DNA of 64,000 bases from Nematostella vectensis (GCF_932526225.1 NC_064044.1:5854747-5918746); one strand, 5' to 3'; counted from the stretch's first letter, positions 36,590 through 48,675 are shown. The notes: generated by a model from the letters alone, not told the origin. Program-made: numbers and translations.

Positions 36590-37930
36590 CCCTGTACAGC
36601 CCAGCTCGCATGCAAATATCGGTAATGGTATGTATATATGCGTACCTGAGGTAACAGAACTGTTTGCCCTGTACAGCTCAGCTCGCATGCAAATCTCGGT
36701 AATGGTATGTATATATGTGTACCTGAGGTAACAAACTATTTTCCCTGTACAGCTCAGCTCGCATGCAAATCTCGGTAATGGTATGTATATATGCGTACCT
36801 GAGGTAACAGAACTCTTTGCCCTGTACAGCTCAGCTCGCATGCAAATCTCGGTAATGGTATGTATACATGTGTACCTGAGGTAACAAACTATTTTCCCTG
36901 TACATCTCAGCTCGCATGCAAATCTCGGTAATGGTATGTATATATGCGTACCTGAGGTAACAGAACTCTTTGCCCTGTACAGCTCAGCTCGCATGCAAAT
37001 CTCGGTAATGGTATGTATATAGCGTACCTGAGGTAACATAACTATTTGCCCTGTACAGCTCAGCTCGCATGCAAATCTCGGTAATGGTATGTATATATGC
37101 GTACCTGAGGTAACAGAACTCTTTGCCCTGTACAGCTCAGCTCGCATGCAAATCTCGGTAATGGTATGTATATATGCGTACCTGAGGTAACAGAACTGTT
37201 TGCCCTGTACAGCTCAGCTCGCATGCAAATCTCGGTAATGGTATGTATATATGTGTACCTGAGGTAACAAACTATTTTCCCTGTACAGCTCAGCTCGCAT
37301 GCAAATCTCGGTAATGGTATGTATATATGTGTACCTGAGGTAACAAACTATTTTCCCTGTACAGCTCAGCTCGCATGCAAATCTCGGTAATGGTATGTAT
37401 ATATGCGTACCTGAGGTAACAGAACTGTTTGCCCTGTACAGCTCAGCTCGCATGCAAATCTCGGTAATGGTATGTATATATGCGTACCTGAGGTAACAGA
37501 ACTGTTTGCCCTGTACAGCTCAGCTCGCATGCAAATCTCGGTAATGGTATGTATATATGTGTACCTGAGGTAACAAACTATTTTCCCTGTACAGCTCAGC
37601 TCGCATGCAAATCTCGGTAATGGTATGTATATATGCGTACCTGAGGTAACAGAACTCTTTGCCCTGTACAGCTCAGCTCGCATGCAAATCTCGATAATGG
37701 TATGTATATATGCGTACCTGAGGTAACAGAACTGTTTGCCCTGTACAGCTCAGCTCGCATGCAAATATCGGTAATGGTATGTATATATGCGTACCTGAGG
37801 TAACAGAACTGTTTGCCCGGTACAGCTCAGCTCGCATGCAAATATCGGCAATGGTATGTATATATGCGTACCTGAGGTAACAGAACTGTTTGCCCTGTAC
37901 AGCTCAGCTCGCATGCAAATATCGGTAATG
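36590..37930. repeat. ~77-bp minisatellite with an octamer ATGCAAAT in every unit (18 copies)
   Basis: Eighteen copies of a 76-77 bp unit containing CTGTACAGCTCAGCTCGC, ATGCAAATCTCGGTAATGG and GCGTACCTGAGGTAACA. Two sub-types alternate irregularly (ACAGAACTSTTTGC and ACAAACTATTTTCC). ATGCAAAT is the canonical POU/Oct octamer. One minus-strand frame stays open through many units because a 77-bp unit cycles frames; I do not treat it as a gene. Confidence 0.9.
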
Positions 37931-39240
37931 TAGGTCTTTGGCACGAGTCGGATGAATCGCGCGGTTATTGGTCGAAGGAGGGTGTGCGTGGTGGCCATGT
38001 TTCGACCAACGAACCCAGGAACAGCTATAAGGACGATAAGGTATATGAGCACGTGTGGTGAATAAAGAACATGGTAGAATTTCAGAGCATGTGATACAAT
38101 GATTAAAGCACGTGATACAAGGACAAATGACGTTTGAATCGGTGTCGTGCTTTTGCCGTGCAGCACGTCAACTGCTGCAGCCGCGCTTAGCAGGCGCGTA
38201 CCCAGGATTGGCTAAGGGGGTGTCAGTCATAGGTATCATATGGAAAAAGCCTAGTATTAGAAGACTCCTTTTAAGGAGAAATGACCCAATCTTTTTGCCG
38301 CCAAGGGGGGTGCGCGCGCACCCTGCGCACCCATTTGTGTACTTGCCTGCTTGGTGCCGTGCCGAACTTAATTGATTCAGACGTCGAACTGTTCATGTGC
38401 CCAATCCAAACAATTAGATTCGGTACGGCAGAAGCGCGACGTATGAAACGGGCCTCAGAGATTACGCTATTTTCACCTTATCCTCTCCATTCTGTATGTA
38501 CGGAAGCCAGCTAGTGCCGTCTGAGGACGAGGCTAAGTACAATGACGTCACTCTATGTAGGCACTGGGGGTCGTCCTGATATGCGCATGCGTGAGGCTGA
38601 ACAGTAAACTGAAAAGAAGACAATCGAGTCGTGTTTGTCAGTTTGCACCCACTTTCAAAAGGATGGCTTGTTGTTTTGATTTAACAAAATCAATACATGT
38701 ACTGATTTATGTAAAAGGCGAAATGTCTTGGGCAATAACCTTGAAAGCATAAACTGGATCGGCTTATGCTGACGTATGAACAAAAACCCGAATATACACT
38801 TGTTAAGATGCATTAGCCCAGCGTAAGCTCTTGCTGTTTAAACATGTTTTTTGACCGCTCAATGGGCATTAACAAAAACAATAACGGATACGAATAGGGG
38901 TGTAAAGAATAGAAAAAATGTCGCCAACAAGTATCTTACATACATCACTATATTGCATGCTCATTTTATGTCAAATTTCTGTCGACGACGAAGGGCTAAC
39001 GCTCGAAACGTCAGCGCAACTACTCCCTTTCAACCTTGTGTTGATTTATACCATGACTACACCACGCCTACGCAGACCATCTAGTTTTTCTACAGCTTGC
39101 CTGTAGTTTTTCTAGTTAAACCATGTGGCCTTGGGAGCTTGATTGAGGTATTCAAATAAAGACTTTTACTGACGAATATTTCGGAGCCTTAGAGAGTGGC
39201 CACTTGATAAAAGGCGACCGCTTAAAAGGTGGTCGCCTAA
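37931..39240. other. Noncoding region with dispersed repeat and Penelope-type fragment
   Basis: 38,190-38,345 is a dispersed repeat starting GGCGCGTACCCAGGATTGGC and ending GCGCACCC. 38,984-39,055 is described separately. The missing exon of gene C's second discoidin domain should lie in this region if genes B and C are one, but none was found. Confidence 0.45.
38981..39055 (+). mobile_element. Penelope-like element terminal fragment with hammerhead-like core
   Basis: The string GACGAAGGGCTAACGCTC is followed by GAAACGTC. GACGA, a short stem (GGGC/GCTC with TAAC loop), then GAAA is the layout of a hammerhead ribozyme core, and such cores are known in the terminal repeats of Penelope-like elements. 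The two bases before GACGA do not fit the CUGANGA consensus, so activity is doubtful. A diverged second copy lies at 22,116-22,205. Confidence 0.45.
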
Positions 39241-39258
39241 TATAGGCCCTCAGCTTAC

Positions 39259-42200
39259 CCCTGTTATGATAGTAGGGTTCTGTAAGTCCACTTGAAGATA
39301 CTGCAATTCGTCCTTGATGCCTGTGCACCAGCCCGTTTCGTTATTCAGTCTGGCCGCAGGCGGATCTTTCCCAACAGCGCTGCTTGAAGCTGTGATAGAA
39401 CTATCCGGAATATGGTAAACTAGCCCTAGGTCATCCACTGGGACAGAAAAATGAAAAGTAAGTAAAAATGAAGATAATTGATGGTTGTTAAATCAAAGGT
39501 TAGTGTGATCGTGGAGGTAAAGGTGAGGTCATAGCTTAAACGTAAAGTTGAAGGTGAGTATGTTGGTAAAAGTGGAGGTTAAGTTAGAGGATGAAGGTGA
39601 ATGTCGTGGTGAAGATAGAGGTAAAAGTGAAGGTAAAGGTGAAGGTTATAGTGAAGGCGATGGTTAAGATGAAGGTAAAGGTGTAGGTTAAGGTAAAGAT
39701 GTAGGTTAAGGTAAAGGTGAAGGTAAGGGTGAAGGTGGAGGTGATGGGGATGGCGATGGTGAAAGCGATGGCGATGGCGATGGCGATGGCGATGGCGATG
39801 GCGATGGCGATGGCGATGGCGATGGCGATGGCGATGGCGATGGCGATGGCGATGGCGATGGCGATGGCGATGGCGATGGCGATGGCGATGGCGATGGCGA
39901 TGGCGATGGCGATGGCGATGGCGATGGCGATGGCGATGGCGATGGCGATGGCGATGGCGATGGCGATGGCGATGGCGATGGCGATGGCGATGGCGATGGC
40001 GATGGCGATGGCGCGTGCCCTATGTTTAGCCCGATATAAAAGAAAAAAACATGTTTTTTCTCTTATGGCGTTATGTAAAAATAAGAGTGCGCGCGCCTAT
40101 GTCGTTATGTCGATATGTCGCTAGTGTGCACTAGGCATAACACGACAAACAATTCAGGTAGTAAAATTTTAAAAAGCATAAGACAGTCTGATATAGGAAA
40201 ATGTTATCCTACAAGGTGGTTCCAGTGAATAACTGCCATAGAACTCGAACTGCGCTCGAGGGTCCTTCCTGATCAAAGTGGGTAATATCCTTAGCATACG
40301 TGCTTGAATGGGACCAACCATTACATTAAATACGACCTCGATCCCTTCGTTTCCCTGTAAGACCTGAAAGAAAAGTAATTATAGTAAAACTCAAAACAAA
40401 CAAAATAACATTTCCCATAACTTCAATGATTCCAAAAAAAAAAGCTTCTCGCTTTCCAGAATACAATGCTTTATATCACCTTATCCCTTTAACTCCCTTG
40501 TACGTCATCACCTATATTCTTTTAACTCCCTTGTACGTCATCACCTATATTCTTTTAACTCCCTTGTACGTCATCACCTATATCTTTTTAACTCTCTTGT
40601 ACGTCATCACCTATATCCTTTAAACTTCCTTGAACGTCATCACTTTTATCCTTTAGCTCCCTTGTACGTTATCACTTTAATCCCTTTAGATCCCTTGTAC
40701 GTGAAGCTTACCTTTATCCCTTGTACGTGAAGCTTACCTTTATCCCTTGTACGTCATCACCATTATCCCTTTAACTCCCTTGTACGCCATCGCCTTTATC
40801 CCCTTAGCTCTATTGTACGTCATCGCCTTGTTATTCCTTTCAGCTCCCTTGTACGTAAAGCTTTCCTAAATCCCTTTAGCTCCCTTGTTCGTTATCACCT
40901 TTATCCCTCTAGTTCCCTCGTACGCCATCACCTTTATCCTTTTAGCTCTCTTGTACGTCAATTTAGCTCACCTTTTACTCCCTTGTAGGTCATTGCCTTT
41001 ATACCCTTAGCTCCCTTGTACGTCAAGCTTACCTATATCTCTTCAGCTCCCCTTGCACGTCATCACCATTATCCCTTTAGCTACATGTACGTCAAGCTAA
41101 CCTTCTTTCCTTTGGCTCCCTTGTACGGCTTCCAGTTTAATCCATCGGTGCTGAACATTAACTCAAACTCTTTTATGTGCTCCGAAGACCTGCCTTTAGT
41201 AGCAATCTGGTTGAAAAGCAGAATTTGTGAACTGAAAATGCACAAGCACAAGCGCGGATCGAAATTTGTCCTGTTGAGGCTTGACCAAATTTTCCAAGAG
41301 GAGTGGGGAAGGGGAATCTTATGATGATTCCCTCTTTTTAGAGCGGGGGAAACTTTTGTTTTCACATTGTCCACAAATTAGTCATCATCAATTTGAGATC
41401 GCCTCATGAATGTGATTCTCAGCAAAAAAATATTGGTGGCTCAGGAAGTTGAGGGAGGGGATACACTCCAAAAGGGGAAGAAGATCAACTCCTTAAAACA
41501 TTGCATCAGATGATGGATGCTCCGCAACTGTCAGCTTACCAGTTCCAAGTCCACCAGTCTTTTAAAATCGAACTGTGCGTACAACCCCTTGTCTTTTCTG
41601 AGATCTTTAGGAACTGACCATCCTTGATATGATGATTGGGGATCATTCAGCCGAGCAAAATGCAGTGGTCCGAACCCAAATGTTGGATTAAAAGCAGACA
41701 TGTGCAGCTGGCTCTCTTTGATAGCGCCGTACTGCATCCCAAGTGCTGTGAAGTTTGGAGAAGCTACGAATGGATGGTGTAGGTCAAAGTGATATTAGAA
41801 TTTAAGAGGCATGCACGCGTGTATAAAAATATTAAAACATAAAGAATGTCGTACAAAAAAAAATCGTCTCTGTTTACATTATCCAGTTGCAATAAATAAA
41901 AAGGATCCAAAATCCCTTGAAATGAATGGTATGCGGTGGATCTTAGTTGATTCTACTCTCTGTAATTTCAAGTACAGCCTTTCCCGTAACATAAAAGTAC
42001 AATTTTCAACCCAATTACATAAATGTCCCATCTAACCAGTCTAATACTTTTTTAACCTAGTGAAAAATTATTTCCACAGTATTTCCTGGGCCAGAAATGC
42101 ACATACCTGGACGATACATTTCCATCGAATAATCCAACTGGACTTCTTTCTTCGAGGAACACGCCGTGTTATTCGCCTTATATTCTACTCTAAGGTGCAT

Positions 42201-43771
42201 GGTCACCCTGTTAAGTTTGCCCTTATCCGTGGTCTTTTGCAGGTCGAAGAACACATACATGCCTATAGAAACCATCTTTGACTGCTCTAGGGCTTCATAC
42301 TGACAAACATAATGAAATTAAGAAATTTAGTCAGGGGTCGTATCAAGAAGCTAAGATAGGTGATATCGTTGTGGCACTTGGGCAAATTCTACACCCTAAG
42401 GGATAGAGTATGAGTATATATATAACCATCATTCATGAAAAACATTGTAATATATGACAAATTGCAACACACGAATACATACATACTTTAGACAAAGCTA
42501 ATATGGGGGAGGGGGGTGAACGAATCACGTGAGACAAAGTTTTGATTGCATTTTGAATGTCCAAATCTCATATCTCATTATCTTAAAGATTATATATGCT
42601 TTAGAAATAGAATGGGGTCGGATAAATTAGATTTCGACTGGCACTATGAAATCGCGTGACTTTATACTTACTCGATAAACACGTGACCCTGTCTGGTACC
42701 CAATTTCGTTCCATTCTTGGGCGTAATCTCTGATAGACGTCGATTCGTAGGACAGTGGGTATGGAAGGTATATGCAAGCTCTGACGTCATAGGCAGCCCC
42801 TTTTGACAGGGCTGAGTGACGGCACTTGAGTCTGATCTGTGTTAAATTCCTACAAAGACAGAATTGCTCATGATTTTGCTAGATGCTAATCATTTGGTAT
42901 TTGATACTTCTTTTTATTTTTTTTCTTCGACTGTAAAAATGTATTGATGCGGACTCCTTCCCCTCTCGGATATGCTGCTCTGGAAATCTTATAATCAAAT
43001 TGGATTCCTGTGGTAACAAAAACGATTGTTCCTCGGGCCCTTTCAAAATGGCTGCCATAAGGAGAAAAAACGGCAAGTGCCGTGAAATTTCTGAATTCAC
43101 AGACAGGGGCGTACGTCTATAGGCCTGTAGTCACTGGACTGCAAAAAAAATTGGCGAAAAAATTCAAATGTTTACTCATTCATTTTTATGTACGTAATTT
43201 TATATATATGATGAGGAGAAAAACTATAATTTTCTTATTCATGGTAGTCCACAGATGATTTCCAAACATATTGTTATGTCGTTTAGTGCCATGCGACGAC
43301 TGAAGTCCTATCTCAGATCGAGAATGACAGAGGATCGTGTAATATTCTCAAAAGTCTAACGCATTGCCGCCAATTTTCAACCCAAAAGCGGGAGCTATGA
43401 AATCTTCACGGGGATGCGGGATGAGGGGTAAAGGTGTAATTAGTAATTTAATTGTAATAAGTAATAAAGAGGAGGAAGATGCAAATAATAATAAAGAGGA
43501 GTGTAAAATTAGCCGTAGCAAAGGGTGGGTTGGAGGGGGGGTTACGGCACTGGGGACACGTACCTTCCCCAATAATTCCAAATGACCAGTAGAGGCGTGT
43601 CTGTGAATCCAATATTTCCTTATGTTTTTGTACCCCCACCCCCCTTTGTCAATATTTCGAGGCCTACTACAAGTCTGTAAAATGGTGTAATATTTACCCT
43701 GGGAAGAATGGGCCGGCGGGAACTGCTTTTACTGGGTCGCATTCTAGAATAGGTTCACATCTTGTCATGGT
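39259..43771 (-). CDS. Gene C: extracellular protein with novel N-terminal region and two F5/8C domains, partial
   Basis: Exons in order, all GT-AG with matching phases: 43,771-43,698 ([11 protein letters not shown]), 42,849-42,672 ([26 protein letters not shown]), 42,299-42,107 ([26 protein letters not shown]), 41,763-41,540 (discoidin 1: [44 protein letters not shown]), 41,206-41,102 ([26 protein letters not shown]), 40,363-40,234 ([19 protein letters not shown]) and 39,437-39,259 (discoidin 2 start: [27 protein letters not shown]). The first three exons form a cysteine-containing region I cannot assign. Upstream start and downstream completion of discoidin 2 were not found. Likely secreted or cell-surface. 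Confidence 0.75.
39540..40014 (+). repeat. Graded hexanucleotide array ending in ~41 GATGGC units
   Basis: 39,540-39,764 is an imperfect GGTRAA/GAAGGT array; 39,765-40,013 is nearly pure (GATGGC)n, about 41 copies. Intronic in gene C, between exons 40,234-40,363 and 39,259-39,437. The apparent Met-Ala repeat ORF is an artefact. Confidence 0.92.
40485..41130 (-). repeat. Minisatellite derived from an exon end plus its splice donor
   Basis: About 17 degenerate ~30-36 bp units with CTCCCTTGTACGTCA and TATCCCTTTA. Read on the minus strand, units reproduce the last codons of exon 41,102-41,206 (TACAAGGGAGCCAAAGG) and in several cases the adjoining donor GGTAAGCTTGACG (donor dinucleotide at plus 40,710-40,711, 40,736-40,737 and 41,031-41,032). 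It lies directly downstream of the true donor at 41,100-41,101. Confidence 0.8.
43585..43690. repeat. Short dispersed repeat (copy also at 18,238-18,322)
   Basis: Shares ATGACCAGTAGWGGCGTG, CTTATGTTT and GAGGCCTRCTAC with 18,238-18,322. Probably a MITE remnant. Confidence 0.5.
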
Positions 43772-43899
43772 CTGCAGAAATACAGTAGAATGATAAGCGT
43801 TAGGTTACCGTCTCTTACGGTAGTTGGAGAGGTTCGCACTCAGTCAAGTCTTAGTTGTGAATGATTGACGACTACGAAGCGAAGACTGAGCTATCCCTT

Positions 43900-44345
43900 G
43901 CAAATGAGGAACCCGAAAAAAAAAATTCATATTCTAGTTTTATGGGTAGCGATGGGTACCTATCGCAAAAATTTTGCAAAGTCTCGGAATCTCGGCGTTT
44001 TTAAGCAAGTCTCGAAGTCTCGTTTTTTTTATTTTTTATTTTTTTCAAAATTTTAGGGTCTCGGAGTCTCGTTTCTTTTTCTACCACGGTCTCGGAGTCT
44101 CGGATTTTTAAACGCGATCTCGGAGTCTCGGATTTTGTTTAACACTATATGTTTTATGTTGTTACTGGTTTTCCGTTGTAGCAAGATGATTGTAACTCTA
44201 CTTATTCTTTTATCAACTGATATTTATGACATACCTCGAGCAAGTTATCCAAAAACAAGCTCGGAAAAGCTCGGGCTCGGATTCCGGAATTTGACAAGTC
44301 TCGGGCTCAGATTCTTAAACGCGGGTCTCGGCCCCACGGCAAGTC
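43900..44345 (+). repeat. Degenerate TCTCGGARTCTCG repeats
   Basis: At least eight imperfect copies of (A)GTCTCGGAGTCTCG, separated by T-rich stretches. No coding function recognised. Confidence 0.7.
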
Positions 44346-45400
44346 TTGTGTTTACCCATGGATACCCCTAGTTTTGAATCTCCTTTCAATCGAGCTTGTG
44401 ATTCGCACAAATTCTCATTATCTTCAAGTGCACTAATTTAAGTTAATTTGCTTTCATTAATAGGGGGAAAAAATATTTCTGTCTACTACCCAGAGGTGAG
44501 TTTGTCAAATGTTTGACCGAAAGGCATTGCGAGACCTCGCCGTAAACCCTATCGTCGGTATTCGTTCGTTACATGTTCGTCACATTTCGGCGGTGCAAGT
44601 GTAGAACCTTGGCAATCCGGTTGCGTGTGTCGCTATTATGACACCAAATAATGAGGCAAACATGCATAAGCACCAAGATTTAACAACAACAAAGAACCAG
44701 CTAGGCCCCAGCGTTGATATTGTAAAAGTTTTAAATAACCCATGTTATAAATGTTTTATGAATGGGACAGTGGGAAGAACAAAGAAATAGGAGAACATGG
44801 CTATAGGGCACCCTGAGCTAATTTTCTTGTTTTCTTTCCAGATTTTTCCGGCTTTTTTTTGACAATTATACGATTAACATTCTGAATCTGAATCTGCGCT
44901 CTCGCAATTCAGCATCTAGCAGCGATGAGAGTGATTAAGTTATTCCAGTTTATTTATCCAGTTTTTTATTTAATCTAGCCATTTTTTTGTTTAAGATGAC
45001 GAAAGGCTTTTGTTTTGTTATTGTCTGTAAATCCCAACGACAAACGGTTTCTAGGGCAAAAAATAAGAGGACCTCAATACTGAAGCTAATTCAAATGTGA
45101 TTTTCTTCTTTTTTTTTCTAAACAAAATTATAAATTCAGAAATTCAAGGTATACATGCAGTTAGTTAGCTTTTAAATGGCTAAATCTTAAAACCAAGCGT
45201 TAGTATTTCTCTAGAATAATAAAACAAGCTGTTTTGAGATTGTACCATCAAAATGTAAAATGACATTTTCATGAAAAAGACTCCTCTCTTTATTTACTGG
45301 CAATTATACCAATGCGAGACACGTTGTCTATAAGGTTCGAAACCCTTCCCTAAACTGTCGCGGTGTAAACAAGATGGAAGCTCCAAGGACACAACCTATT
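44346..45400. other. Noncoding, nothing recognised
   Basis: AT-rich. I see no splice-consistent exon, RNA gene or clear repeat here. An upstream (5') exon of gene C could be hidden in it. Confidence 0.4.
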
Positions 45401-45404
45401 TTAA

Positions 45405-45745
45405 AAGTTACTGGGAAAGAAATATCTGTTTCTTTTTCCCAGGAGGGACCCTTCATTTTTTTCTCCAGGCAGCGAGATATTAGGCCCCTTTTTTCCCCAG
45501 CCAGCAGTGGTTAGGCATTTCAGCACATGAATAATTGCCCGTATAACCGATCGGGACGATTTTTTCCCCCAAGCATCCGCTCCAGCGCCCCAAAAATATT
45601 CCCAGCACAACTAGTTCGATTCCACAGACTTGTCAGCAGAACCATTCGGGACGATTTTTTTCCCAGCAACCGAGGGGTCTAACATCTTCCCAGCCAGCAT
45701 AAAAACGGGCTGCGGAACAGATCCGTTTTGTGCCCTTGAAGCTCA
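45405..45745. repeat. Dispersed repeat R6, copy 1
   Basis: Nearly identical to 61,815-62,125, same orientation: AAAAGTTACTGGGAAAG or AAAAGTTGCTGGGAAAA, ACCGATCGGGACGA, CATCCGCTCCAGCGCCCC and CGGGCTGCGGAACAGATC. TTCCCAG occurs repeatedly. No protein; SINE- or MITE-like. Confidence 0.8.
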
Positions 45746-45850
45746 ACCCATAATACCAGCAGATACAGGTCGCCCGTTGTTTTTGTTTTTTTATTCGAAG
45801 GCTTTACGAAATCTTTTGAAAAAAAAAATGTCTCATTCTCATGCCATGGT

Positions 45851-46150
45851 GTGTTGAAAAGGTCTCCACTGATGTCAAAATCAAACAAAAAACTCTGTGC
45901 GACCTATAGCGCCATCATGGATCAAGCTCCATGGTACAAAATGGTTGAACTTGCAGAAAAAGACCTAAACTACGAACTTACCAGAATACTCATCCAGACC
46001 CAGGCCACTGCACATAGGAAGCCCACAGAAAACCCTCCCTTCAACATGCTTACGAGTTCTGTTTTACATGGAGCCCAAAACTTGCCGATAGGAGTCAATC
46101 TTTTCATGGAATATGAGTTTGGAAGAGCTTCGCCCCCGTCTGCTTATTAA
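45851..46150 (+). CDS. Unrecognised 99-aa open frame
   Basis: The frame starts at ATG 45,851 just after repeat R6. Central text MDQAPWYKMVELAEKDLNYE and ILIQTQATAHRKP is of plausible protein composition, without signal peptide or repeats. No family recognised, no splice structure evident; could be chance or a retrocopy fragment. Confidence 0.2.
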   Translation: MLKRSPLMSKSNKKLCATYSAIMDQAPWYKMVELAEKDLNYELTRILIQTQATAHRKPTENPPFNMLTSSVLHGAQNLPIGVNLFMEYEFGRASPPSAY

Positions 46151-46419
46151 CTCTGTTGCTAAAACAGGTGAAGCAGAGTTATCCAATAAACATAACGAAC
46201 TTTATAGCGCTCTGAACGACTCAGCGTGAGCGGGGTATCAGTTTCAAGGTTGCGTAGCAACGATCCTTATCCAATTAAAACATCTTTCAGTAAGCACTTC
46301 TGTTTTGTACTTTGCTGTACTCAAAGAAGCGGCATCTGTTACTTGTATAATGACAGAGAGTGAACCCAGTGTGTGTGACAGTAATCCTAAATAGTTAATA
46401 TGAAATATCCGTATAAATA

Positions 46420-46713
46420 TTGTGGTTCCGCGCCAAATTCGATGTTTCGAGTTCGTCCATGGCGAAGGAGAGCGGGAAGCGACCCGATCTTAGTTTAAGA
46501 AGAGTTTACAGCGATTCGCTCGATGCATCAAATGCGTGGTACGCAATCAATGTCGAACCAAAAAATAATCAGAATTCCAAAGGTGAATTTCCTATCAGGT
46601 TTGCCCTCCTGCGCTCCACCTCAACAAGAGGTCTCACTACACCGAATTCGTTTATGATGGTAACCGGTGAATCAAGGTTACGGGGTGCTTTCAGTCAGCG
46701 GGACGCCGGGTAA
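46420..46713 (+). CDS. Unrecognised 97-aa open frame
   Basis: Contains MAKESGKRPDLSLRRVYSDS and an internal Kozak-like ATG at 46,459. The downstream 46,757-46,840 segment matches 54,262-54,345, so repeat sequence abuts its end. Function unknown. Confidence 0.2.
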   Translation: MWFRAKFDVSSSSMAKESGKRPDLSLRRVYSDSLDASNAWYAINVEPKNNQNSKGEFPIRFALLRSTSTRGLTTPNSFMMVTGESRLRGAFSQRDAG

Positions 46714-46756
46714 CCCAGTGTCGATATGATACACGCGTCATAAAAGAAGGCCAATC

Positions 46757-46840
46757 ACGCCGCCATTTTATGCTCCCGCACAATACCGAGTTCCTCAAAG
46801 AATCCATTTCCATCGGCTAATTCAAGCAAGTAACTGAGAA
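46757..46840. repeat. Short dispersed repeat (second copy at 54,262-54,345)
   Basis: Shares GCCATTTTATRCTCC, GCACAATMC and AAGAATCCATTTCCATCGGC in the same order and orientation. The second copy lies in an AK2 intron. Confidence 0.7.
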
Positions 46841-48675
46841 ACTTTCAATCAAACATCATTAATAAAGTATTAGACTTCAGTCGTGGATGATTATTTCGAA
46901 GTTTTCTTGTAAATGAACCGCTGTATTTTTAATTGTAAACAATAACAAAGGAGTCGACATTCTTTAATGGAAAGCTTAATAAATGGGAATACAATAATCC
47001 TATTTGTTTCCAGGTTTGATAATAAGGTTCATTTTTTTTAAAGGTTTTGATCACACCCTTGTTTTCAGCCAATGACACCCCTAATGTGTCAAAACTATCC
47101 GGTATATCGTATTAACTTTTTATGGCTAAGGTTAATATACCTACTTTTACGACATCATAATGTTCGTTGTCACTTATTTCAATATCAATACCGATCCCGC
47201 TTTTAAGGCTTCTCGCCTTAAACAAATATGATAGTCAATATCCTCAAGCTGCACTTGCCTTGGATTGCGTTTTAGAAACAGATCCTAAAAAATATTTTTG
47301 CCTCCCTGCCTTTGAGGAAACCACAGGGAGCCCAAATTCCATAACAATATTTGCCTTTTGATACCGTGTATGTGATCCACTCCATTGGTGTATCTAACAA
47401 CATAAGTCTAAGAGGCCTAGTTTATCTGATTTAAATCTAGGGGTGGTAAATTAACCCATTGACTCCTCAACCGGCCTGTACCGGCTTTGAGAATTACCCT
47501 CAAGTAGTTAAGACCAGCGGTCTGAGTTCGTCGAGATTTCTCGGAAAAATGAAGTTTGGGTGCCCTAGCTCAAAATTAAACTGGTAATAGGTATGGGTGA
47601 CCATGATATCCTGTGAAAGTTTGAATCAATTTGGATAAATATTTTTGGCGATAGAAGCCGAAAAGTAATTTTTCGTCTCCCGCACCCGGATTTGAGACAA
47701 TTTCGTGGTTGTTAGAAAAAGACTAAAAACCGGTTCGCAACGCGTGATAAAACAACTGCAGCTTATATAAACCTAAAGAATGGATAATAAGGAACTCCCA
47801 GGCTGAAGGATAAGCTGTTCTGTCAGCACCTTATTATTTTACGCGATTTTATTTTATTTTATGTTTTGAGATGACTTTGAAAAGCCTTGAAATAATCGTG
47901 TAATATCGCCGATGAGATGTGGATTTGGCAAAAATGTTTGCATTCATCGAAAAGAGCATCATTTCTACTTTTGATATGTGAAATAAAATTTAGGGGCAAA
48001 TAAAATCCGACTTTTTTTACAACCGAAATATGACCCCCACTTGACCCTAATTATAAACAAATGCCGACACTCACTTTTTAATGCCTCGCTACCAAAAACT
48101 TATAAATAACAATTAAAACTCCCAAAAAAAAGGATGCAATATAATTCTTGAAAATACTGGTATTTGATCAAATATTCTTGTCTCTCTGATGTTTATATGC
48201 TTTTCAAGATCATATTTTCATAACATTTTAAAGTACAATCCCCATGCATGATAATTATTATCGGCACTAAAAACTTCCGGTTCTTTATTCTTCCGCTTCA
48301 TGAGCATCACAAAACTTTTTCCCACGAAAGTTATTCTTAAATCGTCCTATATTTATTTCTATCCATCCCTCGTTCTATAAGCATTATAATATTTTCTTTC
48401 GTTCCCTACTTTCGTGGACTAGAAACGCGTACCATCTTCTGCTGTCGTGTTGTTATGCAAATTCGAGGAGTTAATTTATTCAACAAGCGTTCATACAAAG
48501 AAATCAAGAAAAAATAACAATTGAAGCTTTTCTACTATTGTTTATGATATAACCAACCAATTTCCATTACCCAGGTAAATTGAGTTATAAAAAGAAAGTA
48601 AGAAAAAATAACAGTTGATGTTTTTACTATTGTTTTCAATACTACCAAAAAAATTCCATTCTTGTCAGGGAGCAT

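Noticed and set aside
36590-37930. CRISPR-like array
   Set aside because: Units are contiguous minisatellite copies with no unique spacers, and the genome is eukaryotic.
36377-38166. MRAELYRAK-type repeated minus-strand ORFs
   Set aside because: They run through a 77-bp minisatellite; repeated peptides change frame from unit to unit, so it is a repeat artefact.
39717-40124. Met-Ala repeat ORF
   Set aside because: Translation of a GATGGC hexanucleotide microsatellite inside a gene C intron.
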